Of a DNA stretch of 64,000 bases, positions 9,025-16,472 are shown in pieces; position 1 is the stretch's first letter; every line of letters starts with the position of its first letter. Where the stretch lies: contig NZ_JAUOTN010000002.1 of the NCBI RefSeq assembly GCF_030546575.1, positions 434,001 through 498,000 on the forward strand. Reading direction: 5' to 3'. The DNA is from Pontibacter coccineus. GTDB lineage: Bacteria > Bacteroidota > Bacteroidia > Cytophagales > Hymenobacteraceae. The position numbers and the translations under genes are program-made. The notes under the pieces are model-generated. The model saw only the letters and a program-made list of their open reading frames with translations. It made no database searches and was not told where the DNA came from.

Positions 9025-9780
9025 ATGAAGCGCCCATTCACAAAATACATTTCCGGACTGGCCCTGGCCCTGAGTCTGGTCGCCTGCCAGCGGCCTTTGC
9101 AACCTTCAGCCAACCTGAGCGAGACGGACGTAGCCGTGGACCACACCATCACCGCCGATCCCGCTGTGGAGGCGCTGGTGGCCCCCTACCGCGAGGAGGT
9201 GACCGTGAAGATGTCGGAAGTGGTGGGAACGGCGCCGGTGGCCCTGGGCAAAGGCGACTACGAGTCACCGCTCGGTAACTTTGTGGTGGACCTGCAACTA
9301 ACCCAGAGCGAGCCCATCTACGGCAAGCCCATCGACTTGTCCATTACCACGCAAGGCGGACTGCGTGTGCCGCTGCCGGCAGGCAACATCACCACGGGGC
9401 ATATTTTTGAGCTGATGCCGTTCGAGAACGAAATGGTGGTGCTGACCCTGAGCGGCGAATCCGTGCAAAAGCTCTTCAACGATGCCGCGGCCCGCAAGAT
9501 CACCTACATCGGCAACGCGACTTATACCGTCGCCAACGGCAAAGCACGGGATATCAAGATCAAAGGCCGGCCCCTGGACCTGAATAAAACCTATACCTTG
9601 CTCACCTCAGACTACCTGGCTGGCGGAGGCGATAAACTCGACATGCTGAAGAATCCGATCAAGTACGAAAAGCTGGGCCTGTTGCTCCGGGACGCCATCT
9701 ACCAGCACATAAAACAGCTCACCGCAGCCGGCAAGCAGGTGACTGCCCCAGCCGAAAAACGCGTGACCATCCTTCCATAA
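9025..9780 (+). CDS. 5'-nucleotidase C-terminal domain lipoprotein (half of a split enzyme)
   Basis: 251 residues from the ATG at 9025, preferred over an upstream TTG because it gives a lipoprotein signal (KYISGLALALSLVAC, Cys at about residue 22). The rest is a 5_nucleotid_C domain: SPLGNFVVDLQL, the substrate-binding ITTQGGLRVPLPAGNITTG, FENEMVVLTLSGESVQKLF and YTLLTSDYLAGGGDKLDML. In UshA-type enzymes this domain binds the nucleotide base, and the metal site is in an N-terminal domain; here that domain is the next gene, 13 bp downstream. The pair probably acts together in the periplasm to dephosphorylate nucleotides. Iterated motif at 9782-9789 in the spacer. Confidence 0.88.
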   Translation: MKRPFTKYISGLALALSLVACQRPLQPSANLSETDVAVDHTITADPAVEALVAPYREEVTVKMSEVVGTAPVALGKGDYESPLGNFVVDLQLTQSEPIYGKPIDLSITTQGGLRVPLPAGNITTGHIFELMPFENEMVVLTLSGESVQKLFNDAAARKITYIGNATYTVANGKARDIKIKGRPLDLNKTYTLLTSDYLAGGGDKLDMLKNPIKYEKLGLLLRDAIYQHIKQLTAAGKQVTAPAEKRVTILP

Positions 9781-9793
9781 GCTATACCTGACC

Positions 9794-10729
9794 ATGAAGA
9801 GAAGAGACTTTTTGAAGCACACCGCCCTCGGCGCGGCAGGTATCAGCATGCTGGGCCTGCCCTTGTCGGCCGAGGCCGCCCGCGACGGCATCCGGCTGAC
9901 CATTCTGCACACCAACGACCAGCACTCGCGCATCGACCCTTTCCCGGACGATGGGCGCAAGTATGGCGGTATGGGCGGCATGGGCCGCCGCGCCTCGCTC
10001 ATCAAAAGCATTCGCCAGCAGGAGCCCAACGTGCTGCTGCTCGACTCCGGCGACATCTGGCAGGGCACGCCCTACTTCAATTTCTTTGAGGGCGAGCTCG
10101 AGTACAAGCTCATGACCCAGATGGGTTACGATGCCGCCACGCTTGGCAACCATGACTTCGATATCGGGCTGGAAGGATTGCAGAAGCAACTGCCACTGGC
10201 CGGCTTCCCGTTCCTCACCGCCAATTACGACTTCTCCAACACGATCCTGAAAGACCGTTTTCAACCATACAAAGTGTTCGAAAAGCAGGGTGTACGGGTT
10301 GGTATATTCGGCTTGGGTATAGAGCTCGACGGGCTGGTGAGCAAGAACATGTACGGCGAGACCGTATACCTGGACCCGGTGGAGGAATCCCGCAAAATGG
10401 TGCAGGCGCTGCGCGAAAAGGAAAAGTGCCACTACGTGATCTGCCTCTCGCACCTGGGGTATAGCTACGACACCGAAAAAATAGACGACCGCAAACTGGC
10501 CACGCAGGTCAGCGGCATCGATTTGATTTTGGGCGGCCATACCCATACCTTCATGGAAAAACCGGAAGTGCTGCGCCACGAAAACGGGCACGAGACCATG
10601 ATTAACCAGGTAGGCTGGTCGGGCTTGTTTTTGGGCAGAATAGATGTTACATTCAGCAGAAAATCAAAGCGTAGGACAGACACAAGGACCGCTGTGTTGG
10701 CTGTGGATAACCCTGTATTAACTTCGTGA
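9794..10729 (+). CDS. Metallophosphoesterase, 5'-nucleotidase N-terminal domain, Tat-exported
   Basis: 311 residues. A twin-arginine type start (MKRRDFLKHTALGAAGISML) predicts folded export to the periplasm. All calcineurin-type metal motifs are present: LTILHTNDQHSR, LLLDSGDIWQGTP, TLGNHDFDIGLEG (the NHD catalytic dyad) and LILGGHTHTF. There is no C-terminal nucleotide-binding domain; the preceding gene encodes it. Order is therefore reversed relative to single-chain UshA/CpdB (C-domain gene first). Its 3' end contains a perfect DnaA box (10702-10710) upstream of dnaA. Confidence 0.9.
   Translation: MKRRDFLKHTALGAAGISMLGLPLSAEAARDGIRLTILHTNDQHSRIDPFPDDGRKYGGMGGMGRRASLIKSIRQQEPNVLLLDSGDIWQGTPYFNFFEGELEYKLMTQMGYDAATLGNHDFDIGLEGLQKQLPLAGFPFLTANYDFSNTILKDRFQPYKVFEKQGVRVGIFGLGIELDGLVSKNMYGETVYLDPVEESRKMVQALREKEKCHYVICLSHLGYSYDTEKIDDRKLATQVSGIDLILGGHTHTFMEKPEVLRHENGHETMINQVGWSGLFLGRIDVTFSRKSKRRTDTRTAVLAVDNPVLTS
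10702..10710 (-). promoter_or_regulatory. Perfect DnaA box TTATCCACA upstream of dnaA
   Basis: TGTGGATAA on the plus strand is the exact complement of the consensus DnaA box. It lies in the last codons of the 5'-nucleotidase gene, about 125 bp before the dnaA start, a position consistent with autoregulation. Only one exact box was seen near the gene, so this is not evidence for an origin. Confidence 0.5.
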
Positions 10730-10740
10730 ATAAATAATTT

Positions 10741-10768
10741 TTTGTTTAGAATAAATTGGTCAAATTTG
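10741..10768 (+). promoter_or_regulatory. Candidate Bacteroidota-type promoter of dnaA
   Basis: TTTG (10741-10744) and CAAATTTG (10761-10768, one mismatch to the -7 element TAnnTTTG) are separated by 16 bp, slightly short of the usual 17-23. Position 67 bp before the ATG at 10835 fits. A weak match in an AT-rich spacer. Confidence 0.3.
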
Positions 10769-10834
10769 TAACCCCCCCACCGTCAAGGAGAGGTTTGTTA
10801 CACCCAACGGATCTTTTGTGTTTTGGAAAATTGG

Positions 10835-12259
10835 ATGATAAAAGACTGTTCAACAGTATGGAGTAACTGTCTACAGGTAATTAAGGAAAATATTGGCGAG
10901 CAGAGCTTTAAAACTTGGTTCGAACCGATCAAGCCTTTGTCCCTGCGCGACAATGTGCTGACTATACAAGTGCCTAGCCAGTTCTTTTACGAATGGCTGG
11001 AAGAGCACTATGTAAGCTTGCTGAAGAAGGTGATTTATCAGGAACTGGGCAGTGAGGGGCGCCTGGAGTACTCTATTATCGTGGACCGTGGCAACGAGTC
11101 CAACAAGCCGCAGACGGTCAACATCCCGACGAAGAAGATTCCGACCGCCGTGGTGAACTCTTACCGGCCGGAGCAGAACTTCATCAAGAGCCCGTTCGAG
11201 TCCAAGACCATCGACCGAAACTTCCTGAACTCGCAGCTGAACGGGGCCTATACCTTTGAGAATTACATTGAGGGTGACTGTAACCGCCTGGCACGTTCTG
11301 CCGGGTATGCCGTGGCCAACAAGCCAGGCACGACCTCCTTTAATCCCCTGATGGTGTACGGCGGCGTGGGCCTTGGCAAAACGCACCTGGTGCAGGCCAT
11401 CGGTAACCACATCAAAAACAGCAACCCGGATAAGTTCGTGCTCTACGTGTCTTCTGAGAAATTCGTGAACCAGTTCATCGAGTCGCTCAAGACCAACAAC
11501 GTGCAGGACTTCGCCAACTTCTACCTGCTGGTGGACATCCTGATCATCGACGACGTGCAGTTTTTGAGCGGTAAGGAGAAGACACAGGAAATGTTCTTCC
11601 ACATCTTCAACCACCTGCACCAGTCCGGCAAGCAGATCGTGATGACCTCTGACTGTCCGCCGCGCGACCTCAAAGGCCTGGAAGAGCGTTTGCTGTCCCG
11701 CTTCAAGTGGGGCCTCACCGCCGACCTGCAGAGCCCGGATTTCGAAACCCGCATGGCCATCATCCAGAAAAAGATGCAGGGCGACGGGATTGACATTCCG
11801 GATAACGTAGTGGAGTACCTGGCCTACAGCGTAGACACCAACGTGCGTGAATTGGAAGGCGTGCTGATCTCGCTGATCGCGCAGTCGTCGCTGAACAGAA
11901 AAGAGATTGACCTGGAGCTTGCCAAGCAGGCCCTGAAGCATATCATTGAAGACGTGGAGACCGAGGTGAACCTCGACTTCATCCAGAAAACCGTGGCCGA
12001 GTACTTCCAGGTGAGCCTGGACTCGCTCAAAGCCAAAACCCGTAAGAAAGAGATCGTGACGGCGCGTCAGGTGGCCATGTACTTCGCTAAGGAGTTTACC
12101 AGCCATTCGCTTAAATCCATCGGTTACCACTTCGGCGGCCGTGACCACAGTACCGTGATTCACTCGGTACAGACGGTTTCGGATCTGATCGACACGGACA
12201 AGAAATTCAAAGTAAGCATACAGGAACTTCAGAAGAAATTCAAGTCCAAGGCGGGTTAA
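10835..12259 (+). CDS. dnaA: Chromosomal replication initiator DnaA
   Basis: 474 residues from the ATG at 10835 (an in-frame TTG lies four codons earlier). Domain I is the N-terminal SFKTWFEPIKPLSL region, domain II a short linker, domain III an AAA+ ATPase with Walker A GGVGLGKTHL and Walker B ILIIDDVQFL, and domain IV the helix-turn-helix with GYHFGGRDHSTVIHSV that reads DnaA boxes. It binds ATP and opens the origin in the cytoplasm. A perfect DnaA box precedes it, and a 20-bp-stem terminator and a motif palindrome follow it. Neighbours are not the classic dnaA-dnaN pair, as is usual in Bacteroidota. Confidence 0.97.
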   Translation: MIKDCSTVWSNCLQVIKENIGEQSFKTWFEPIKPLSLRDNVLTIQVPSQFFYEWLEEHYVSLLKKVIYQELGSEGRLEYSIIVDRGNESNKPQTVNIPTKKIPTAVVNSYRPEQNFIKSPFESKTIDRNFLNSQLNGAYTFENYIEGDCNRLARSAGYAVANKPGTTSFNPLMVYGGVGLGKTHLVQAIGNHIKNSNPDKFVLYVSSEKFVNQFIESLKTNNVQDFANFYLLVDILIIDDVQFLSGKEKTQEMFFHIFNHLHQSGKQIVMTSDCPPRDLKGLEERLLSRFKWGLTADLQSPDFETRMAIIQKKMQGDGIDIPDNVVEYLAYSVDTNVRELEGVLISLIAQSSLNRKEIDLELAKQALKHIIEDVETEVNLDFIQKTVAEYFQVSLDSLKAKTRKKEIVTARQVAMYFAKEFTSHSLKSIGYHFGGRDHSTVIHSVQTVSDLIDTDKKFKVSIQELQKKFKSKAG

Positions 12260-12287
12260 GCTATACCTGCCCGAGTGCTATACCTAT

Positions 12288-12336
12288 AAAAGCAAAACCG
12301 CCGCTACTTTACCTGAGTAGCGGCGGTTTTGCTTTT
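12288..12336. terminator. Bidirectional rho-independent terminator of dnaA
   Basis: A perfect 20-bp inverted repeat (12288-12307 and 12317-12336) with a 9-nt loop; the arms are GC-rich near the loop (CCGCCGCTAC) and end in A/T tracts (AAAAGC / GCTTTT) on the outside, giving termination in both directions. Confidence 0.9.
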
Positions 12337-12360
12337 GGTTATACCTGGTAAGTGTGTCAA

Positions 12361-12402
12361 AAGAGAGAGGGCTATACCTGCGCAGGTATAGCCCTCTCTC
12401 TT
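12361..12402. repeat. 42-bp perfect palindrome made of two inverted iterated motifs
   Basis: Left arm AAGAGAGAGGGCTATACCTG (12361-12380), centre CG, and the exact complement (12383-12402). Each arm carries one CTATACCTG/CAGGTATAG. It lies between convergent genes 25 bp after the dnaA terminator. There is no T-tract, so it is not a standard terminator; a cruciform or protein-binding site are alternatives. Confidence 0.85.
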
Positions 12403-12423
12403 GGTGCTTATTGCAACACTGCC

Positions 12424-12552
12424 TTACCGTCTCTTGGACTTTTGCAGAATGCGTATATCTGACATCATCACAGGTATAGCTCCAACGAGCAGCACAAAAT
12501 AGGTCTGCGGGCTGGCGTGCATACTGAATTTCAGGTATAGGGCAGCTGTCAT
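12424..12552 (-). CDS. Possible 42-residue small membrane protein
   Basis: ATG at 12552 to TAA at 12424. Translation starts MTAALYLKFSMHASPQTYFV, continues with a hydrophobic stretch (LLVGAIPVMM) and ends in a basic tail (QKSKRR), the layout of a single-pass small membrane protein. It starts 18 bp after the stop of the 12571-13071 gene on the same strand, with a GGTGGCG purine-rich stretch in front, so it could be co-transcribed. It contains two iterated motif copies. Without homologues to compare, it may be chance. Confidence 0.4.
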   Translation of the reverse strand: MTAALYLKFSMHASPQTYFVLLVGAIPVMMSDIRILQKSKRR

Positions 12553-12570
12553 TTTCACGCCACCTATACC

Positions 12571-13071
12571 TTAAGCCAGGTTGGCTTCCGTCACGTCGAA
12601 GTTGTGCTGGCGGCTGAGTTCACGAATTCTGCTTTTCACCTTTTCAATGTCACGCTTCTTGCGGATCTGTTTCAGGTCGAGGTATACCTTGTTGCCGTCG
12701 CGCTGGGTGATGCGCAGGGCCATAGGCGATACATGTACCGATTCGATATTGGGTATAGATGTGATCATCTTGGTCCGGAACACGCCATTCTTTTGCACAA
12801 TGTACTCCTGCGTCACTTCAATGTAAGACTGCACGCCAAACACAGAAGTGTTTTGCAGGATCACGTAGCCCAGAAAAACGACAGCCAAACCGAAAAAGAT
12901 GTAGTACAGGTAATTCTGGTCATCAGTCGGGTTTTCGCTTACAAGTAGCATGGTGGCCCAGGCCAGCCAGAAAAGGGTGAGCACCAGTTGCACCGTGAAA
13001 GAAAGCTTAGCATTGCGCGAAGGGCTTAACTGTACTAAAAGCGACGATCTTGCATTACCGGCTGTTGGCAT
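12571..13071 (-). CDS. Membrane protein with PH-like domain, hypothetical
   Basis: 166 residues: two transmembrane helices (about 25-45 and 55-75: VQLVLTLFWLAWATMLLV, YIFFGLAVVFLGYVIL) followed by a beta-rich basic domain (SYIEVTQEYIVQKNGVFRTK, YLDLKQIRKKRDIEKVKSRI) resembling bacterial PH-like (bPH) membrane proteins. No catalytic motif. It precedes a possible 42-codon ORF and is convergent with dnaA. Function unknown. Confidence 0.75.
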   Translation of the reverse strand: MPTAGNARSSLLVQLSPSRNAKLSFTVQLVLTLFWLAWATMLLVSENPTDDQNYLYYIFFGLAVVFLGYVILQNTSVFGVQSYIEVTQEYIVQKNGVFRTKMITSIPNIESVHVSPMALRITQRDGNKVYLDLKQIRKKRDIEKVKSRIRELSRQHNFDVTEANLA

Positions 13072-13132
13072 ATAAGGATGTTAAAGTGAAACGAACGAGC
13101 ACAGTTTATGTGCAAGCTGCAATATAGCAATT

Positions 13133-13567
13133 TTATTTTTTGAGAGAAGCGGTTAATGTGATCTCAGGCACGGCACCCAGCGCCTTCGAAATAGGACATT
13201 TGGCTTTCGCCTCTTCGGCCAGCTTCTGAAATTCATCGTCGCTTATACCTGCCGCGCTGGCCTCGGTGTTCAGCTCGATCTTCATCACGTGCGGCCCGCC
13301 GTCTTTCTCGCCCAGGTGCACGGTGGCGGTAGACTGCACTGACTGCGGCTCGTATTTGGCCTTCTCGAGCAGGGAGCTCAGAAACATGGAGTAACAGCCG
13401 GCAAGGGCTGCACCGATCAGCTCCTCGGGGTTGGTGGCCGAGGTGTCGTTTTCGAAGCGGGAGGCGAAGGTATAGCCTGCTTTAAAGTTGCCGGTACCGG
13501 ATTGTACCTCGCCGTTACCGTTTTTTAGGCCTTTGTTCCATTGGGCCTTTGCTGTGCTCTTTTTCAT
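13133..13567 (-). CDS. OsmC family peroxiredoxin
   Basis: 144 residues from the ATG at 13567 (MKKSTAKAQWNKGLKNGNGE). The two redox cysteines of the OsmC fold are present: AALAGCYSMFLSSLLEKA (about residue 57) and KCPISKAL (about residue 124). These thiol peroxidases reduce organic hydroperoxides in the cytoplasm. The 33 residues readable upstream of this start lack family similarity. Divergent from the GH3 gene at 13733. Confidence 0.93.
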   Translation of the reverse strand: MKKSTAKAQWNKGLKNGNGEVQSGTGNFKAGYTFASRFENDTSATNPEELIGAALAGCYSMFLSSLLEKAKYEPQSVQSTATVHLGEKDGGPHVMKIELNTEASAAGISDDEFQKLAEEAKAKCPISKALGAVPEITLTASLKK

Positions 13568-13732
13568 AAGTCTTACTGTTAGTGTGGTTTTCAGATAAAT
13601 CCAATACCTATAAACTACGGCGGGGCGTTTTTTGTTGACTTTAAAAATAGGATGCTGGTAAAACATGGTGAACGACTATGGCAAAGCCCGTTTATCTGGC
13701 TATATTTACCCCTCTAAAAAAAGAAAAACCAT

Positions 13733-15253
13733 ATGGGTGTGAAAGCATGGCTCAGTAAGCCGCTCGCTGCTTACGTGCACAAAAAACACCAGTCCTGGAT
13801 ACAAAACCCGGTAGAAGCGCAACAGGCTGTTTTTGAGAGTATCATCAAAAAAGCACAGCAGACCGCCTTTGGCCGTGACCATCATTTTTCTGATATAAAG
13901 ACCCACGCCGACTTTGTAGAGGCCGTTCCGGTGCGCGATTACGAGGGCCTTGCCTCATACTTTAACCGGGTGAAAGAAGGGGAGCAAAACATCCTGTGGC
14001 CCGGCAAGCCGCTCTACCTGGCCAAGACCTCCGGCACCACTTCCGGCACCAAGTACATCCCGATCACCAAAGACTCTATACCTAACCACATCAACGGAGC
14101 GAAAGACGCGCTGCTTTCCTACATCCACGAAACCGGTAACTCCAGCTTTCTGGACGGGAAGCTGATCTTCCTGTCGGGGAGTCCGGTGCTGGAGCAGGTG
14201 GGGGGCATTCATACCGGACGCTTGTCGGGCATAGCCAACCACCATGTGCCGGGCTACCTGCGCACCAACCAGCTGCCGAGCTACGAGACCAACTGCATCG
14301 AAGACTGGGAAACCAAGCTCGACCAGATCATCGAAGAAACGATAGATGAGAACATGACGCTCATATCAGGCATACCGCCCTGGGTGCAGATGTATTTCGA
14401 CAAACTGATGCGGCAGACGGGCAAGCAGATCAAAGATATTTTCCCGAATTTCTCGCTGTTCGTGTATGGTGGCGTGAATTTTGAGCCTTACCGCAAAAAG
14501 CTGTTCGAGTCGATCGGGCGCGAAGTCGATTCCGTCGAAACATTTCCGGCCTCCGAGGGGTTTTTCGCCTACCAGAACGAGCAGCACGACAAAGGCCTGT
14601 TGCTGTTACTGAACTCGGGCATCTTCTTTGAGTTTATACCTACGGATGAGTACTTCAACGAGAAGCCAACCCGCCTGACTATCGGCGAAGTGGAAACGGG
14701 CGTGAACTATGCGCTGGTGGTCAGCAGCAATGCCGGCCTTTGGGCATACTCTATTGGCGATACCGTGAAATTTACCTCCGTGAAGCCCTACAAGCTGATC
14801 GTGAGTGGGCGCATCAAGCATTACATCTCCGCCTTTGGCGAGCACGTGATAGGCGAGGAGGTAGAAAAGGCGATGCAGCGCACCATGCAAAGCTACCCGA
14901 TGGTGGAACTGGTGGAGTTTACGGTGGCACCATACGTGAGCCAGGACAAAGGACAGTCTTTCCACGAGTGGCTGGTGGAGTTTTCCATAGCGCCTGCCAA
15001 CGAAGAGGCATTCGCGAAAGAACTGAACGCGCAACTGCAAAAGTTAAATACTTATTACGACGACCTGATTGCAGGCCGGATTCTGGCTGACCTGAAGATC
15101 AGGTCGCTGCCACAGGGGACGTTCCGCCACTACATGAAGTCGCAGGGCAAACTGGGAGGACAGAACAAAGTGCCGCGCCTGAGTAACGACCGCAAACTGG
15201 CCGATGGCCTGATCGAGTCGGCAGGCGTTCTTAACACTAACAAAAGCGAATGA
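13733..15253 (+). CDS. GH3 family acyl-adenylating protein
   Basis: 506 residues, typical of bacterial GH3 proteins. The AMP-binding loop LAKTSGTTSGTKYIPIT (about residues 96-112) and the later segments FVYGGVNFEPY, ETFPASEGFFAYQN and GEVETGVNYALVVSSNAGLW match the family of acyl-acid amido synthetases, which activate a carboxylate with ATP and join it to an amino acid. The bacterial substrate is unknown. It overlaps dxr by 4 bp (ATGA), so the two are translationally coupled, although no shared pathway is evident. Confidence 0.9.
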   Translation: MGVKAWLSKPLAAYVHKKHQSWIQNPVEAQQAVFESIIKKAQQTAFGRDHHFSDIKTHADFVEAVPVRDYEGLASYFNRVKEGEQNILWPGKPLYLAKTSGTTSGTKYIPITKDSIPNHINGAKDALLSYIHETGNSSFLDGKLIFLSGSPVLEQVGGIHTGRLSGIANHHVPGYLRTNQLPSYETNCIEDWETKLDQIIEETIDENMTLISGIPPWVQMYFDKLMRQTGKQIKDIFPNFSLFVYGGVNFEPYRKKLFESIGREVDSVETFPASEGFFAYQNEQHDKGLLLLLNSGIFFEFIPTDEYFNEKPTRLTIGEVETGVNYALVVSSNAGLWAYSIGDTVKFTSVKPYKLIVSGRIKHYISAFGEHVIGEEVEKAMQRTMQSYPMVELVEFTVAPYVSQDKGQSFHEWLVEFSIAPANEEAFAKELNAQLQKLNTYYDDLIAGRILADLKIRSLPQGTFRHYMKSQGKLGGQNKVPRLSNDRKLADGLIESAGVLNTNKSE

Positions 15254-16410
15254 AACGAATTGCTATACTTGGCTCCACAGGTTCCATCGGCACGCAGGCC
15301 CTGGAGGTGATCGGGGCCAATCCTGATAGTTTTGAGTTGGAGGTGATCACCGCCCATAACAATGCTGACCTGCTGATTGCGCAGGCGCTGGCTTTTAAAC
15401 CGAATGTGGTCGTGATTGCCAACGAAGCCCTGTATGAACAGGTGCGTGACGCCCTGCAGCATGAGGCCATCAAGGTATACGCCGGCACCAATGCGCTTAA
15501 CTCGGTGGTGGAGATGGGCACTGTGGACATGGTGCTGACTGCCATGGTCGGCTATGCCGGTCTGCAGCCAACTATCCGCGCCATCAAGGCCGGTAAAGAG
15601 ATCGCCCTCGCCAACAAAGAAACCCTGGTAGTAGCCGGACAGCTGGTCACCGAACTGGCCCGACAGCAGGGTGTGAACATTTACCCGGTAGACTCTGAGC
15701 ACAGCGCTATTTTCCAGTGCCTGGCCGGCGAATTTCACAACCCGATCGAGAAGATCATCCTGACTGCTTCGGGTGGGCCCTTCCGTGGTCGCAAAGCTGA
15801 CGAACTGCGCCAGGTAACCCGGGCGCAGGCCCTTAAGCACCCGAACTGGGAAATGGGCGCCAAGATCACCATCGACTCCGCTTCGCTCATGAACAAAGGG
15901 CTGGAGGTGATCGAGGCCAAGTGGCTATTTGGGCTGAAGAACGAGCAGATCGAAGTGGTGGTGCACCCGCAGTCCATCGTCCATTCGCTGGTGCAGTTCG
16001 AGGATGGCTCCATCAAGGCGCAGCTCGGTTTGCCGGACATGAAACTGCCGATCCAGTATGCGCTGGCCTACCCGGACCGGCTCAAGACCGATTACCCACG
16101 CTTTAATTTTATGGACTATCCGCAACTCACTTTCGAGCAGCCGGACCTGGAAACGTTCCGCAATTTGCAGCTGGCGTTTGACGCGATGGAGCGTGGCGGC
16201 AATATGCCCTGCATCCTTAATGCGGCCAATGAAATAGCGGTGGCGGCCTTCCTGCGCGAGGAGGTCGGCTTTCTGGAGATGCCCGATATCATCGAAAGTA
16301 GTATGGCAAAAGTTGCGTATATTGCGAATCCTTCTTACGAAGACTATGTTACAACAGACAGAGAGACACGTACTTATGCGGCAGAAGCAGCTGGTAAACT
16401 GAGCCTCTAA
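15250..16410 (+). CDS. dxr: 1-deoxy-D-xylulose 5-phosphate reductoisomerase
   Basis: 386 residues, full length. NADPH-binding LGSTGSIGTQALEVI at the N-terminus; substrate and metal residues in YPVDSEHSAIFQCL and TIDSASLMNKGLEVIEAKWL; closing motif CILNAANEIAVAAFL. It makes 2-C-methyl-D-erythritol 4-phosphate, the committed step of the MEP isoprenoid pathway, in the cytoplasm. Begins inside the GH3 stop codon and is followed 62 bp later by rseP, an association common in Bacteroidota and other bacteria. Confidence 0.97.
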   Translation: MKRIAILGSTGSIGTQALEVIGANPDSFELEVITAHNNADLLIAQALAFKPNVVVIANEALYEQVRDALQHEAIKVYAGTNALNSVVEMGTVDMVLTAMVGYAGLQPTIRAIKAGKEIALANKETLVVAGQLVTELARQQGVNIYPVDSEHSAIFQCLAGEFHNPIEKIILTASGGPFRGRKADELRQVTRAQALKHPNWEMGAKITIDSASLMNKGLEVIEAKWLFGLKNEQIEVVVHPQSIVHSLVQFEDGSIKAQLGLPDMKLPIQYALAYPDRLKTDYPRFNFMDYPQLTFEQPDLETFRNLQLAFDAMERGGNMPCILNAANEIAVAAFLREEVGFLEMPDIIESSMAKVAYIANPSYEDYVTTDRETRTYAAEAAGKLSL

Positions 16411-16472
16411 GTTTCGCTATCAGGGGTTAATTTTTCTGTCAAGATCATCGATTCTAAAATTATTTCGATTAA

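Larger units (their letters stand above)
12260..12570. other. Convergent spacer after dnaA with two large hairpins and a possible small ORF
   Basis: Between dnaA (plus) and the membrane protein at 12571-13071 (minus) this 311-bp stretch holds eight copies of the iterated motif, a conventional terminator (12288-12336), the 42-bp palindrome (12361-12402) and a 42-codon minus-strand ORF (12424-12552). It is the densest non-coding cluster of the motif in the window. Confidence 0.7.

Noticed and set aside
8854..9102. N-terminal extension of the T9SS cargo gene
   Set aside because: 83 residues rich in Cys, Gln and His before an ideal signal peptide start at 8853; they overlap the divergent gene's promoter and 5' end.
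11248..11257. TATACCTTTG as Bacteroidota -7 promoter element (TAnnTTTG)
   Set aside because: Some motif copies happen to extend to this form, but most read TATACCTG and lie inside genes in both orientations, so promoter function does not explain the iteration.
10871..12163. Antisense open frame of 430 codons across dnaA
   Set aside because: Mirror of a GC-rich, highly biased coding sequence; His/Val/Arg-rich translation without domain or RBS. Same for the long antisense frames over mutA (2113-3144), the OmpA gene (20730-21623) and the porin (29550-30533).
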